A DNA stretch of 64,000 nt from Asterias rubens (Eukaryota > Echinodermata > Asteroidea > Forcipulatida > Asteriidae). Within the stretch, counting starts at the first letter, position 1, and each line of letters opens with the position of its first letter. A program made the translations under genes and the position numbers. The stretch lies in contig NC_047082.1 of NCBI RefSeq assembly GCF_902459465.1, positions 3,844,001 to 3,908,000 of the forward strand, read 5' to 3'. This document shows positions 48,601-59,495 of the stretch, in pieces. The notes beneath the pieces were generated by a model. That model ran no database searches. It was not told where the DNA came from and saw nothing but the letters and a program-made list of their open reading frames with translations.

Positions 48601-51600
48601 TTGAGACAGTTAGCAGCACGAAGATAGCCCCTGGTCACATCGCAACAATGACTTTAATATTGTTGAAATTGTGCGTACAAAATTGCTTGAGGGGAAAGCA
48701 TATTTATTTAAATGAATGCGTTTATTTATAATTTTTCTTGATCAAGTTCACTGACACACTGTCCATTCAGCCGACATTGTGATTTGCAACAGTAAAGAAA
48801 TGAACAAGGGCTATTTAGGATTAACCCCGTCCTATTTACGTCTCGGAGATTTGATACATGCTGGCAAGTAAGAAGCGAAAACACAGGCTGTAGTTTGTAG
48901 GTGATTGGGGAGGGGGGGGGCTTCAAAGTGCAAGTGGGGCTAAGCTTTAAACATGGCTGTGGGTTAGGGGGAGGGTGTGAGTGGTGAGTGATAGTTACGG
49001 GCGTGTTGAATTATTCCAGCCAGGACCCAATTTCATAAAGCTGAAAATACTGTTTTGCAATTTTGTTTTGCTTAGCTAAAATTGAGTGGGCACCAGCCAC
49101 AACTATGTAAACTTAGTGTAAATTTGGCTGGTAACCTGTTTCTATTAAGCAATATTTTTTTGCTAAGCAAGTGTTTGTGCTTACTGGCTTTATGAAATTG
49201 GACACAGGGCACTATTTCATAGAGCTGCTTTAAGGCTGATTTTGTGCTTACTGTGCATTTTTCATTTTGTATAGCGCTGGTAACCGTATTTAAGCACACG
49301 AAAATGCATGCTTGCATTCCGGTGCCCGAAAATTACAACGCCTAAGATGGCCGCCTAATTGTTTTGCCAACTCTTTTTCAAAATCAAATATTTTAGTGAG
49401 AAATTACCTCTTTTTAAAAAACTACGTTACTTCAAGGGAACCGTTTCTCACAATGTGTTTTACTACCAACAGCTCTCCGTTGTTATTTACCAAGTCAGTT
49501 TTTATGCTAACAATTGATTATTTGGGGGTAATTACCAATAAATTTGAATTTTGTTTCCTCTTCTTCAGATATTCCCAAGCAAGAAGCTTCGTATGGTGCA
49601 GGAAATCGTTGACATGCGAGATTCCATCCTTCAGAAGAAATACGAAGATCACCTCAGCACCTTCGACCCCGACAACATCCGGGACCTTACTGACGCATTT
49701 GTGGCGGCCATGTTGGAAAGCAAGAATGCGGGTAGTGACATCATCTTGACAGATGACCACGTTGTCATGGCAATGTGGGAGCTTTTCACTGGTGGTTATG
49801 AGTCCACGTATAAGACGCTAAAGTGGGCGCTGATCTTCCTCCTGAATAACCCACAGGTAAAAAAACACAAAATAAATCAATAACCCAAACTCATAAATCA
49901 AAATATTTGATTATAAAAACAGTGCTGTCAAAATACCTGGGGGGAATTTTTGCTTCCTTTTCGGTCACTGAATGCCATTAAGGTATTTATACGATGTAAG
50001 CGATGATAAATTGAAACCATACTTAAAACTATCCTGTGGTATTCCATTGGCCATTACCACACCATTTCTCTCCTAAACGACTACACTAATGGTCCCTGCT
50101 GGCCCTCGCTCCCAGACCTACATTCCAAAATGATTTCAATTGACAGACAAACTACTTGAAAAGCTTCCAGCCTCTGCAAATACTAAATTGACACGTCAAG
50201 GTGAACAACTAGTATTAATTTGTGACTTACTATTTGGATGTAAAGAGATCATCCTTGCGGGTAATCCCTAGCACAAATCGCGAGACCTTGCTTTAAACTA
50301 CAATACCGAGTAAAATTCATTTGGTGAAAAGGAGACAAGCAGGAGACCACCCGGAATCTATTCAATGTTTCCTCAATATTTAAAAGACACTGGACACTAT
50401 TGGTAATTGTCAAAGACTAGCCTTCACAGTTGGTGTTTCTCAACATATGCATAAAATAACAAACTTGTGAAAATTTGAGCTCAATCGGTCGTCGAAGTTG
50501 CGAGATTAAAATGGAAGAACAAAACACCCTTGTCACACGAAATTGTGTGCTTTCAGATGCTTGATTTCGAGACCTCAAATCATTAAAGGCAGTGGACACT
50601 ATTGGTGATTACTCAAAATAATTATCAGCACAAAACCTTACTTGGTAACGAGTAATGGGGAGAGGTTGATAGTATAATACATTGTGTGAAACGGCTCCCT
50701 CTGAAGTAACGTAGTTTTCGAGAAAGAAGGAAGTTTTCACGAATTTGATTTCGAGACCTCAGAATTAGATTTTGAGGTTTCGAAATCAAGCGTAGTTGAG
50801 AAAGATACTTCAGACCCGAAGCCCCTTTTTAGGCAACTAAAAGCGCACAAATTTGCGCAACAAAGGTGTTTATCATTTTCACTATCTTCTCTTGGAACTG
50901 GCCTTACAAACAAAACATACTGATCACTGCTCTCTAAACGTAAAAGAGTGAAAAACACCACTCTTTACATTTCGAGCTGTCCCTCATATGGATCTTCAAA
51001 AAGAGTGGTGGTTTTGTTCACTCTTTTAGAGCGGTTTCACTCCAGGACAGAGTGAAAAATCACTCAAAAAGACGCAAACTTCAATCTAAAAGAGTGGAAG
51101 ACCACTCGAAAAAGAGTTGTCCGTCATATGGCTCTTCAAAGAGTGCTTTTTCACTCTTTTACATTAGTAGAGTGTAATCCCTAACACAAACCTTAGAAAG
51201 ATCTGTAATAACATGTTTAACACTTTTAAATTGCAGGTGCAAACGAAAATTCAAGAAGAATTAAGTGCAGCGATTGGCAATCGACTACCACTATGGAGCG
51301 ATCGGCAAAGCCTCCCTTATCTTGAAGCTACAGTTATGGAAACATTAAGACGTAGCTCATTCTCATCACTCAATGGGCCAAGAAGGGCTATATGCGACAC
51401 CAAGTAAGTTATATAAAAAAAAATCAATTTGTTTACGAAATAGTTTTTACAATTGCAACATTTGAAGGAAGTTTAATTTCCCGAAGAGATATATATAGGT
51501 TTTCTCAGTCAATTTCGGAAAATGAGCAGCCAATTTAACCACCAGCTTATTCTATTTGGTACGAAATTGAATGCTACTATAAAAAGGGTCATTCGATTTC

Positions 51601-53574
51601 GTTTTAAGACTAGTCAAAAATGTACTTTTACGTATTCGATTTAACAAAATAATAATTCAATTTAACAATTCATCAAAGCAGCATTCAAATTCACAGACGC
51701 TTCTTGAGGCGTGTGTGTCACGAAAAAGAATGACGATACGCTAAATTGAACAGAGTTTGGACTCGACTCAAAACGAAATTGAACTGCCGAATTCTGCATT
51801 TGAAACGCAGTAACAACTGGAGAGGCAAAACAGTTTTAATTCGAACGCATGAAAATGAAATTGACTGCTCATTTGCCGAATTTGACCGAGAAAACCTATA
51901 TTAACGGGTTTTGATACCCTTTGTAGACGATGTCTTTGACCATGACATGAATCCATACTCACTGTGAATGACGATGTATGTAATAATATTATCTACCTGT
52001 CGAAGTTTCAGCTATATCAGTCGTCAAGTTTTAAGAGGACAAGAGTGAAAATCACTTTGCAATATTTTCAAAATAGTCGTTCATCCGTTGTTCATGGTAA
52101 AGTAATTTTCGTCGAAAATCATTTTTGTGAAATTGTTTTACTCGTATCTCAAAAACTACAGCACCTCAGCAAGTAATATTTCAAGGGAAGCTTTCTACTA
52201 TCATTGTGTTTAAATCGTGTAATGTAAGTGGACGTTTTTGTTTTGTGTCGTACAAAAAGTACCAAATTTTAACCGACTATGTTTTTAAATTTTCTTTCAG
52301 AGTGCAAGGCCTTGATATCCCTAAGGACACAACAGTCTTCTGTAATCTGTGGTGGGTTCACCATGATCCAAAGCACTGGAAAAACCCCTACAGTTTCCAA
52401 CCAGGTTGGTATTCTAATCAAATGTTCAAAGCTGTCCATGGTCTCTCCCCTCATTACAATATTTCTGAACTGATAACTCCATACACCCCGACAAGGTCAC
52501 TTAGATCCTCTTCACAGCTTCTCCTACAAGTTCCCCCCCATACAGAACAAAAACGTACGGTAAAAGAACCTTTGCTTTCAGCGCACCCACACTTTGGAAC
52601 TCTCTTCCTGCTACTCTCCGTTCCCAGATAAACCCGGACCTCTTCAAATCCCATCTCAAAACTCACTTATTCACTAAATCTTGTTTGTAACATTGTATTG
52701 TTTAGTTAAATTGTTGCTTTCTCTTGTATAAATTTGTTTATTTGTTTTGTAAAGCGCATTGAGAGTACTTGCAGTACTGAATTGCGCTATATATAAGCAT
52801 TTCTTCTTCTTCTTATTATTAAATGATAATACGTCAACAAACTCAAGTTTTCTCTGTCACGAACCAGGCGGCCTGACTTGAGAAAAGCAATACTTAAAGA
52901 CACTGGACACTATTGGTGTATTGTCAAAGACCAGTCTTCTCACTTGGTGTATCTCAACATATGCATAACATAACAAACCTGTGAAAATTTGATCTCAATC
53001 GGTCGTCGAAGTTGCGAGATATTAATGAAAGAAAAAAAACACCCCTGTCACACGTAGACCTCAAATTCCAAATCTGAGGTCTCGAAATAAAATTCGTGAA
53101 AAATTACTTCTTTCTCGAAAACATTACTTCCGAGAGAGGCGTTTCTGACATTGTTTTATACTATCAACCTCTCCTCATTACTCGTAATCAAGAAAGGTTT
53201 TATGATGATAATTATTTTGAATAATTACAAATAGTGTCCACCATCCACCATGGTTAACACGCTATAAATAAATTGACTTACTGTTTACAAACACATTGAT
53301 TAAATGACATCTTCTGTTTCTATTTTTTATAGATCGCTTCTTGGACAATGACGGCAAGGTCTTCACACCCAAGAGTTTCATGCCATTCTCAGTTGGGCGT
53401 CGGGTTTGCCTGGGTGAGAATCTAGCAAAAATGGAGCTGTTCATGTTCCTTGGGGGCATAGTGCAGCGATTTCATCTAAAGACCCCCTCTGGGGAGAGCC
53501 CGCCCGATTTCGAACCTTTGCCGGACATGATGCGATCTCCACGATTCTTTCGCCTCCAGGTTGTTAAGCGATGA
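44928..53574 (+). CDS. Cytochrome P450, CYP2 clan (CYP17/CYP1-like)
   Basis: Five exons join in phase: 44928-45608, 49569-49856, 51237-51403, 52301-52404, 53333-53574; 493 residues, normal for the family. Residues 1-20 form a hydrophobic ER anchor, followed by the hinge LPPGPRAIPLLGN. The I helix has TGGYEST (301-307) in place of the usual AGxET/DT, with serine where threonine is common. The K helix carries ETLRR (E358, R361). The meander ends QPDRFL, and the heme loop is FSVGRRVCLG with C439 as the iron ligand. DIIPALKIFPSKKLR and NIRDLTDAFVAAMLESKN resemble CYP17A and CYP1, but no substrate can be assigned. Reaction: monooxygenation using electrons from P450 reductase. The ATG at 44928 is the first in frame with a correct anchor. 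Intron 1 is nearly 4 kb and full of repeats; intron 4 holds a LINE tail. Confidence 0.94.
45714..46062 (-). repeat. Family A element in P450 intron 1
   Basis: The left edge is CTAA, not TTAA; part of the CGTAGTTTTCGAGAAAG arm is deleted, and the right end decays after CAATAGTGTCTTTTA. Confidence 0.82.
46540..46912 (+). repeat. Family A variant with AAGGTACAC ends
   Basis: TTAA edges, AAGGGAAGGTACACGTTTGG at left. Same subfamily as 32213-32577 but opposite orientation. A stub of another end, AAGGGAAGGTTTGG, follows directly. Confidence 0.85.
47132..47475 (-). repeat. Family A element, diverged
   Basis: Left end GGCACTATTTGTAATTATTC has lost several bases; the right terminus is missing after GAGAATACTGG. 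Confidence 0.75.
47476..49022. other. Part of P450 intron 1, no exon seen
   Basis: Unassigned AT-rich sequence with a short G run near 48910. No splice-consistent exon. Confidence 0.45.
49023..49205. repeat. Family D element, short subtype
   Basis: GACCCAATTTCATAAAGC at left, GGCTTTATGAAATTGGACAC at right, AATTTGGCTGGTAACCTG inside. A second family D left end starts straight after it (GGGCACTATTTCATAGAGC, 49207). Confidence 0.75.
49389..49541 (+). repeat. Family A fragment next to P450 exon 2
   Basis: Right part of a copy, ending GGGGTAATTACCAATAAAT only about 27 bp before the exon 2 acceptor, so it sits where the branch point should be. Confidence 0.75.
49569..49856 (+). CDS. P450 exon 2 (I helix)
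   Basis: Residues 228-323, acceptor CTTCTTCAG|ATATTC, donor CACAG|GTAAAA. Ends TLKWALIFLLNNPQ. Confidence 0.96.
50380..50583 (+). repeat. Family A left half
   Basis: Stops at the central palindrome (TTTCGAGACCTCAAATC), where a minus-oriented copy starts. Confidence 0.82.
50583..50900 (-). repeat. Family A element inserted in another copy
   Basis: Left TTAA at 50583-50586 interrupts the previous copy. The centre is kept; afterwards the sequence changes to the AAGCCCCTTTTTAGGC variant and the right terminus is lost. Confidence 0.75.
50921..51178. repeat. Foldback region rich in AAAGAGTG
   Basis: Direct and inverted copies of TAAAAGAGTG, CTCATATGGATCTTCAAA and its second version CGTCATATGGCTCTTCAAA. 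An inverted-repeat element with internal duplication. It ends 58 bp before P450 exon 3. Confidence 0.7.
51237..51403 (+). CDS. P450 exon 3 (K helix)
   Basis: Residues 324-378 plus two bases: VQTKIQEELSAAIG, PYLEATVMETLRR, PRRAICDT. Donor CCAA|GTAAGT. Confidence 0.96.
51936..52265 (+). repeat. Family B relative in P450 intron 3
   Basis: Starts ACCATGACATGAATCCATAC and ends TTGTGTCGTACAAAAAGTACC, with CAAAAACTACAGCACCTCAG. Reverse-oriented partner at 61390-61770. Ends 35 bp before exon 4. Confidence 0.7.
52301..52404 (+). CDS. P450 exon 4
   Basis: Residues 379-413 plus one base: IPKDTTVFCNLWWVHHDPKH then WKNPYSFQP. Donor CCAG|GTTGGT is weak, only a few bases from the LINE insertion. Confidence 0.92.
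52412..52820 (+). mobile_element. 5'-truncated LINE tail (CR1/L2-like)
   Basis: The decayed end of a reverse-transcriptase ORF: ELITPYTPTRSLRSSSQLLL in one frame, then after a frameshift FSAPTLWNSLPATLRSQI and NPDLFKSHLKTHLFTKSCL with a stop. A 3' tail (TTGTAAAGCGCATTGAGAG, GCGCTATATATAAGC) and a TTC/TTA microsatellite follow, the usual end of these non-LTR elements. It begins within about 10 bp of the P450 exon 4 donor. Confidence 0.85.
52894..53240 (+). repeat. Family A element in P450 intron 4
   Basis: Left TTAA intact; right end stops at AAATAGTGTCCACCATCC without TTAA. Confidence 0.85.
53333..53574 (+). CDS. P450 exon 5 (heme loop)
   Basis: Residues 414-493 plus TGA. Contains FMPFSVGRRVCLGENLAKME and the C-terminal strand; ends FFRLQVVKR. 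Confidence 0.97.
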
Positions 53575-53586
53575 GATATATTGGTC

Positions 53587-54058
53587 TTAAAGGGACACGC
53601 TACCATGGACCGGGCGAGTTGGTCTATGAAAAGCGTTTGAAACCGTTTGTTATGAAATGCATATGGGCACAATTTCATAGAGCTGCTTAAGCACACACAA
53701 AACATGCTAAGCACAACAAATTTATGCTTATCAGATTAAGGTTACCAGCCAGAACTACCATGTGATATGTACCATTTGTAATTGGTATCCTGCTCATTTC
53801 TGCTTAGCAGAGACTTGTTAAGCAATTGAGCAGTTGTATGAAATTGGGCCCAGGTAAGAAAGATGTTTTAGTAGAATTTAATGATACACTCAATTATGCC
53901 TCGAAATTGCGTGGTTTTTATTTGACTTTGCGAACTAACACGGTCGGCCATTTTTTGTAGAATTAAACAATTTACTTCTCAAGTTGGAGTGCCGTGTTAG
54001 TTCGGAAAACACTTTTAATGGACCAACTCGCCAGGTCCATGGCAACATGTCCCTTTAA
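53587..54058. mobile_element. Family C element in the P450 3' UTR
   Basis: TTAA edges; GGGACACGCTACCATGGACC at left and GGTCCATGGCAACATGTCCC at right. Split by the family D element below. Starts 12 bp after the stop, so a transcript would carry both arms. Confidence 0.85.
53665..53852. repeat. Family D element nested in family C
   Basis: GGGCACAATTTCATAGAGC to TTGTATGAAATTGGGCCC; family C continues on both sides (AATGCATAT, then GTAAGAAAGATG). Confidence 0.85.
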
Positions 54059-54240
54059 TACAAGGCAAGAATGCTGCAAACTATATGGCACTCTTTATAA
54101 CTCAAGGGAAATGATTTGATTGCCGATAACAATTTAATTAGTTTGGGAATACTGTGTACTGAATGTAAAAAGAATATCTGTGTACAAATGGATGAGACGA
54201 GTAACCATGTACAAGAATACTGCTTTATTTTAGAGATGTT

Positions 54241-54263
54241 AATAAATTTAATTTAAAAATAAA
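54241..54263 (+). terminator. Candidate poly(A) signals of the P450 gene
   Basis: AATAAA at 54241-54246 and again at 54258-54263, about 670 bp past the stop, before the next transposon. Confidence 0.5.
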
Positions 54264-54323
54264 TCTTTATGAATAACTTTGTATAAAATATTGAAAATGA
54301 TAATAATATTTGGAGATTGGACA

Positions 54324-54723
54324 TTAAAGACACTAGACACTATTGGTTATTGCCAAACATCAGTCTTCTCACTTGGTGTATCTCAACATATGCATAAAAT
54401 AACAAACCTGTGGAAATTTGAGCTTGATTGGTCAATTATTGGTCGTCGAACTTGCGAGATAACTATGAAAGAAAAAACACCATTGTCACACGAAGTAGTT
54501 GTGTGCTTTCAGATGCTTGATTTCGAGATCTCAAAATCTAATTCTGAGGTCTCGAAATCAAATTCGTTGAAAATTACTTCTTTCTCGAAAACTAAATCAC
54601 TTCAGAGGGAGCCGTTTCTCACAATGTTTTATACTAACAACCTCTCCCCATTACTCGTTACCAACTAAGGTTTTATGCTAATAATTATTTTGAGTAATTA
54701 CCGATAGTGTCCACTGCCTTTAA
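54324..54723 (+). repeat. Family A element, full length
   Basis: TTAA both sides; 400 bp. Contains a short extra TTGGTCAATTATTGGTCGTC repetition. Confidence 0.92.
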
Positions 54724-54944
54724 ACAATACTTAACTAGAATAAATATTCTATACAGTATAAAATGTTTCAAGGGTTCATTAGCAGGGCTGATGCAACTCG
54801 ACTTTGTTCATTTATGCGAGGCTGGGCTATTCGTGCCGTATGCATGTATGGATATTTTTAAATTTCGTATTTGCTGAAGGAACAACCCACGTCTTTCCTG
54901 AAAACATGACCCCAATAATGTGTATTTGATTGATAGTGGGAGCC
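54724..54944. other. Spacer, no gene
   Basis: Nothing recognised. Confidence 0.4.
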
Positions 54945-55135
54945 TTTCGCCGAGGCGTTTGTGGCTTTGGTAGCTTTCACCTTACAGAGCTGCTATCCCA
55001 AATTAGAAACTGATGGAACGGGAGACCACCGAGTGGGGCAGCTTTGCCACTCGACTCGCGTGCGTAGTCTCCCTTTCCAATCGCTTGGGATGACGGCTCT
55101 ATACGAAGCTGTCCAAAGCTACGAAGGCCTTGACT
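54945..55135. mobile_element. 190 bp imperfect hairpin element
   Basis: GGCGTTTGTGGCTTTGGTAGC pairs with GCTACGAAGGCCT-side sequence, CAGAGCTGCTATCCCAA with TTGGGATGACGGCTCT, and GGGAGACCACCGAGTGGGGC with GCCACTCGACT. Confidence 0.65.
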
Positions 55136-56066
55136 AAAGACTAGATAGGGAGAGTGAAGAAGGGGTGAGCAGTAATGTAGTCAATCCTTGATTGGTTTTA
55201 CACTCGTCTATGGCTTTTTAATTTTTCAATTATTTGTTAGACCAATGTGGTTAGTATACCTCGCCCCAAAATTGCAGAGCAGCGAAACATACATATTTGC
55301 TGAGAATAAACAGGTCTGCGCTAAGCGGAAAGTCTCTTCGCGAGGTTGGAAGTTGTGAGTTAAAAAGCAAACATTCACTAGTAGTCAGGAGACCATACAA
55401 AAACAGCACCGGTATAAACCACATTACATTTACTTGGAGTCTGGAGTCCAGACACAAGCAGGGTTTCCTGTGGTGTAGAATTCACATCCTCCAACAAATG
55501 TCCTGGTTTTTATTTTTTAAGGATTCCAGTTTTGGAATCGATTAAGGGTTTTGAGAACAGTTTCCCACTAAAAAGCACTACGACAGTGGACTTGTTGGTG
55601 TATCGGACAAAAATTGCGGGCAGGTGTAAACCACAATTGGTCTTTTACTCAGAATGCTAAGCTAAGTTTTTCTATATGCTTAGCAAATTTGTTTGTTTCA
55701 AGCTTTGCAACAAATTTGGGCAAACTCGTCATTTTACCTGGAGGGCGCTCATGCCATAGCAATACTCACAAAAGTAAAACATATCTGCAGTATTCAAATG
55801 TTCATATAAATAGTTTCTTTAACTTTTACATAAACCGCATATGCAAGATTACTGTTAAACGTAATCAATGTCTTCTGATTTGTAGATATTTTTGCGCATA
55901 AACAAGATCCAATTGTACATGACGACAGATAGGCTTTCCAGTCTTCCCTAATATGGCCACAGTGAAGTGAGATTGTAAGCTTTAGAATTTGTAAGTCACT
56001 TAACCATAATAGGAGTATTTTAAAATGATCCTTCAAGTTATAAGAATTTGATAGCGAAGTGGTGCT
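55136..56066. other. Spacer, no gene
   Basis: Short open frames at 55297-55545 and 55614-55901 resemble nothing I know. No splice pattern. Confidence 0.4.
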
Positions 56067-56428
56067 TTAAAGGCACTGGACACCTTCGGTAACTGTCAAA
56101 GACCAGTATTCTCACTTGGTATCCCAACATATTCATACCATAACAACATTTTAAGTCGTCATCTAAGTTGCCACAAAATAATGAAAGAAAAAACACAATT
56201 GTTGCACAATGTGTGTGCTTTCAGATGCCTAATAAAAGGCTTCAGGCCTGAAGTCTTTTATCAGTTTTCAAACACTTGTATTGTAGCTCTTTCTCATAAA
56301 CTGCGTTACTTCAGAGGGAGTCGTTTCTCACAATGTGTTATACTACCAACAGCTCTCAATTGCTCGTTGCCAAGTAAAGTTTTATGCTTATATTTTGAGT
56401 AATTACCGAAAAGTGTCCAGTGCCTTAA
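56067..56428 (+). repeat. Family A element, CTTCAGGCCTGAAG variant
   Basis: TTAA both sides. The middle carries GGCTTCAGGCCTGAAGTC instead of the GAGACCTC palindrome, like 14789-15173. Confidence 0.88.
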
Positions 56429-57180
56429 AGGCTATACCAGTAAATTATGACCAAAGCATCAGATATTTTAATATCTTCGACCCCATCTAGTCTCAATCTA
56501 TTATATTTTTACAATCAGTAAGATTTCAACCTACTTTTTCCAATGATTTGATAACAAAAATGTTAAACTGTATGTTCATATTTTGAAACAAAACGTATTC
56601 AGCGAAATGTTTTTATTGTAAAAACAAAAGGACGATTTTAATTCGTGAAAATAATGTAGTTGGAATGGATAATGTCCATTGTTTTTTTCTCAATTATATT
56701 CATTCGACACACCAGCGACTGCATTCAAGCCAACAGGCTTTCTTTGCTGCTGTTGTATATTTACAAATTTATAAGATTTGTCAAAAGGAATTGTTAAAAA
56801 AGAATTAATTTCAATATTGGCAGATGGTATTCAGCCTTAATTTTCAACCCAAATTAATCATGTAAATATAAAAAAAAGTGTCAATAAAGATTTGTATTTT
56901 ATGAATGAATATCTCTGATATGATTGTTGTCATCTGATTGTAATTACACCGATGCCATGGCGGTCATGGCCAACCGTTGCCACTGGTCTATGCCTTGGTG
57001 CCCTTTCAACATATTCCCATAGACTTTAAAGTCACCTGGAAATAGATTTTTTTTTCTTTCAAACATAAGAGTATATGCTTACGAACAATAAAACAATTTG
57101 TTTAGTAATTGTTTGTCACGATTTATATGTTTAAAGAATATATAAAGTTGTTTGGGGGGCTGACTCCGCCTTCCCCTTTT
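56429..57180. other. Spacer, possible distal poly(A) site
   Basis: CAATAAAGATTTG near 56882 followed by a GT-rich stretch looks like a poly(A) site, but no gene can be attached to it. Confidence 0.3.
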
Positions 57181-57422
57181 GTGACGTCAATCGAGGCAGA
57201 CTTTGCCTGCAATGCGTATAGTAAACACACGTGCAAAGTACATGTACGTCCAAGTCGTGAGTTGGTACATTTCAAAGAGTGTTTTTCTGCATTCAGCAGC
57301 AATACACCTGGTCGGCATTTTTTTTTTTTTAAACGTACAAACTCACGACTTGGTCCGTACTTGACTTTGCAATTGTGTTTACTCTACGCATTACAGGCAA
57401 AGTCTGACTCGATTGACGTCAC
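57181..57422. mobile_element. Foldback element with about 91 bp arms
   Basis: Both arms begin GTGACGTCAATCGAG, then CAGACTTTGCCTG, AATGCGTA, AGTAAACACA, CCAAGTCGTGAGTT, and match at most positions. A short spacer with a T run joins them. Confidence 0.9.
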
Positions 57423-57884
57423 GAACAGCGCCCTCTCGGGTCGGGGTCTACTCTTAAATTTGTAAATAACATAAGAACTGATTTTTTAAAACCTTAGTTA
57501 ACTGTTTATTCACATTCCACTCATCAAAACACATATATTAGTGACAAAAGCTTTATTTTGAAAAAATACCACTTCCAGGTGACTTTAACATTTTTTACAA
57601 TGGCAGTGCCCTTCGCGAAATGAAAGAATAATGGCCTTACCCTTTCAAAGATTAAATTCCTGGCCTGCACTAAATGCAATAATTTCAACGCCAAATTGTA
57701 GTAGTTGTAAAATTTCACAAAATATATACTCGTGTGAAAGGACTTGTCACCATATTTTCCTATAATGTTCATATTCTCTTGCAAAATATTATCAAACTTT
57801 GCTACATTTTATAACCATGTTAAAATTAGGCATACAAAATTCGTATGAATAGCAGTATAAAACATATATATTTTTTAAATGAAG
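57423..57884. other. Spacer, no gene
   Basis: TTCCAGGTGACTTTAA near 57571 is an inverted copy of TTAAAGTCACCTGGAA near 57027, so a larger foldback may enclose 57027-57587. Confidence 0.4.
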
Positions 57885-58225
57885 TTAAAGACGATGGACA
57901 CTGTTGGTAATTGTCAAAGACTAGTCTTCACAGTTGTATCTCAGCATAACAAACCTGTGGAAATTTGAGCTCAATCGGTCGTCGAAGTTGCGAGACACCC
58001 TTGTTACACGACGTTGTGTGCTTTCAGATGCTTGATTTCGAGACCTCAGATTCTAAATCTGAGGTCTCAAAATCTAATTCGTGGAAAATTACTTCTTTCT
58101 CGAAAACTACGTCACTTCAGAGGGAGCTGTTTCTCACAATGTTTTATACCATCAACCTCTCCCCATTACTCGTCACCAAGTGAGGTTTTATGCTGATAAT
58201 TATTTTGAGTGTCCACTGCCTTTAA
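57885..58225 (+). repeat. Family A element
   Basis: TTAA both sides; the central palindrome is perfect over ACCTCAGATTCTAAATCTG then AGGT. Several small deletions elsewhere. Confidence 0.9.
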
Positions 58226-58554
58226 CGATATCACTGTTCAAGTTTCAAAGCTCGTTTATTTTCACAGCATGAAAAAGTAAAAGACATCACTCAATATCGA
58301 TCAGTTGAAATAATACAGCCTTACAGGAAAGATATATCAAGATGAAAATAAATATGACACTGCAGATGGATCCATTTTAGAAGCAGATCTTGTAGGCAAT
58401 GGTCCCTAATGACATGCATTTGAATTTGAAAAACAAAGATCAGCAACTACAACCTGTCTTTTCACTGACATTCGAAAGGACCTGTTCAAAGCAAATCCAA
58501 CCATGCATCTAATTTTGATATTCGAACTTTGATGCATAGGGAGGTGGTATAGAA

Positions 58555-59495
58555 AGTAACTTTCAGATGTGGATATATGTACCCTTGGGATTTTGTTTAA
58601 AAAGGTGCGAGAATTGAGACGCAAACGACAAATGCAAACCGAGTCCGGGAAAAACTATCGCATCAGATATTGGTAACTTTAAGATGTGCATATACGCTTG
58701 AGATTTTGTTAAAGGCAGTGGACACTATTGGTAATTGTCAAAGACTAGCCTTCACAGTTGGTGTATCTCATGCATAAAGTAACAAACCTGTAACAATTTG
58801 AGCTCATTGGTCGTCGAAGTTGCGAGATAATAATGAAAGAAAAAGCACCCTTGTTACACGAAGTTGTGTGCTTTTAGATGGTTGATTTCGAGACCTCAAT
58901 TTCTAAACTTGAGGTCTCGAAATCAAATTCGTGGAAAAATACTTCTTTCTCGAAAACTATGTCACTTCAGAGGGAGCCGTTTCTCACAATGTTTTATACT
59001 ATCAACCTCTCCCCATTACGTTACCAAGTAAGGTTTTATGCTAATAATTATTTTGAGTATTATTACCAATAGTGTCCACTACCTTTAAGATGTGGCTAAG
59101 AATTGAGAAGCAGACGACAAACGCAAACCAATTCCACGAAAAAATTTGCATCAGATATTGGATAGTAATTTTAAGATGTAGATATGCGCCCGAGATCTTG
59201 TTTTAAAAGGTGCAAGAATTAGGTTAGACACAAACGACAAATGCAAACTTAGTTCAGAAAAAAAACCTATCGCATCAGATTCTAGTAACTTAATTTAAAG
59301 ATGTGGATATAAGCTTGAGTTTTTGTTTTAAAATGTGCAAAAATTGAGAGGCAAACGAAAAATGCAAACCGAGTCCGGGAAAAACTATCGCATCAGATAT
59401 TGGTGTATGCTTTAGATTTGTCAACAAGAAAAAAGTTAGACGCAAACAACACAAATGCAGACCTGAGTTCAGGAAAAGCTGTCGCATCCAGATGC
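58555..59495 (+). repeat. Tandem array, unit about 115-130 bp, roughly five units
   Basis: Units contain GGATATA, CTTGAGATTTTGTT, GACGCAAACGACAAATGC and CTATCGCATCAGATATTGG. The array is interrupted by the family A copy below. Units 1 and 4 share GAGTCCGGGAAAAACTATCG. Confidence 0.85.
58709..59088 (+). repeat. Family A element inserted in the tandem array
   Basis: TTAA both sides; GAGATTTTGTT before it and AAGATGTGG after it belong to array units, so the insertion postdates array growth. GACCTCAATTTCTAAACTTG then AGGTC forms the centre. Confidence 0.92.

Noticed and set aside
52206..52631. Single long frame joining P450 exon 4 to reverse-transcriptase-like sequence, considered as a real fusion gene
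   Set aside because: It needs retention of the intron, the LINE part is frameshifted, and exon 5 supplies the essential heme loop in correct phase.
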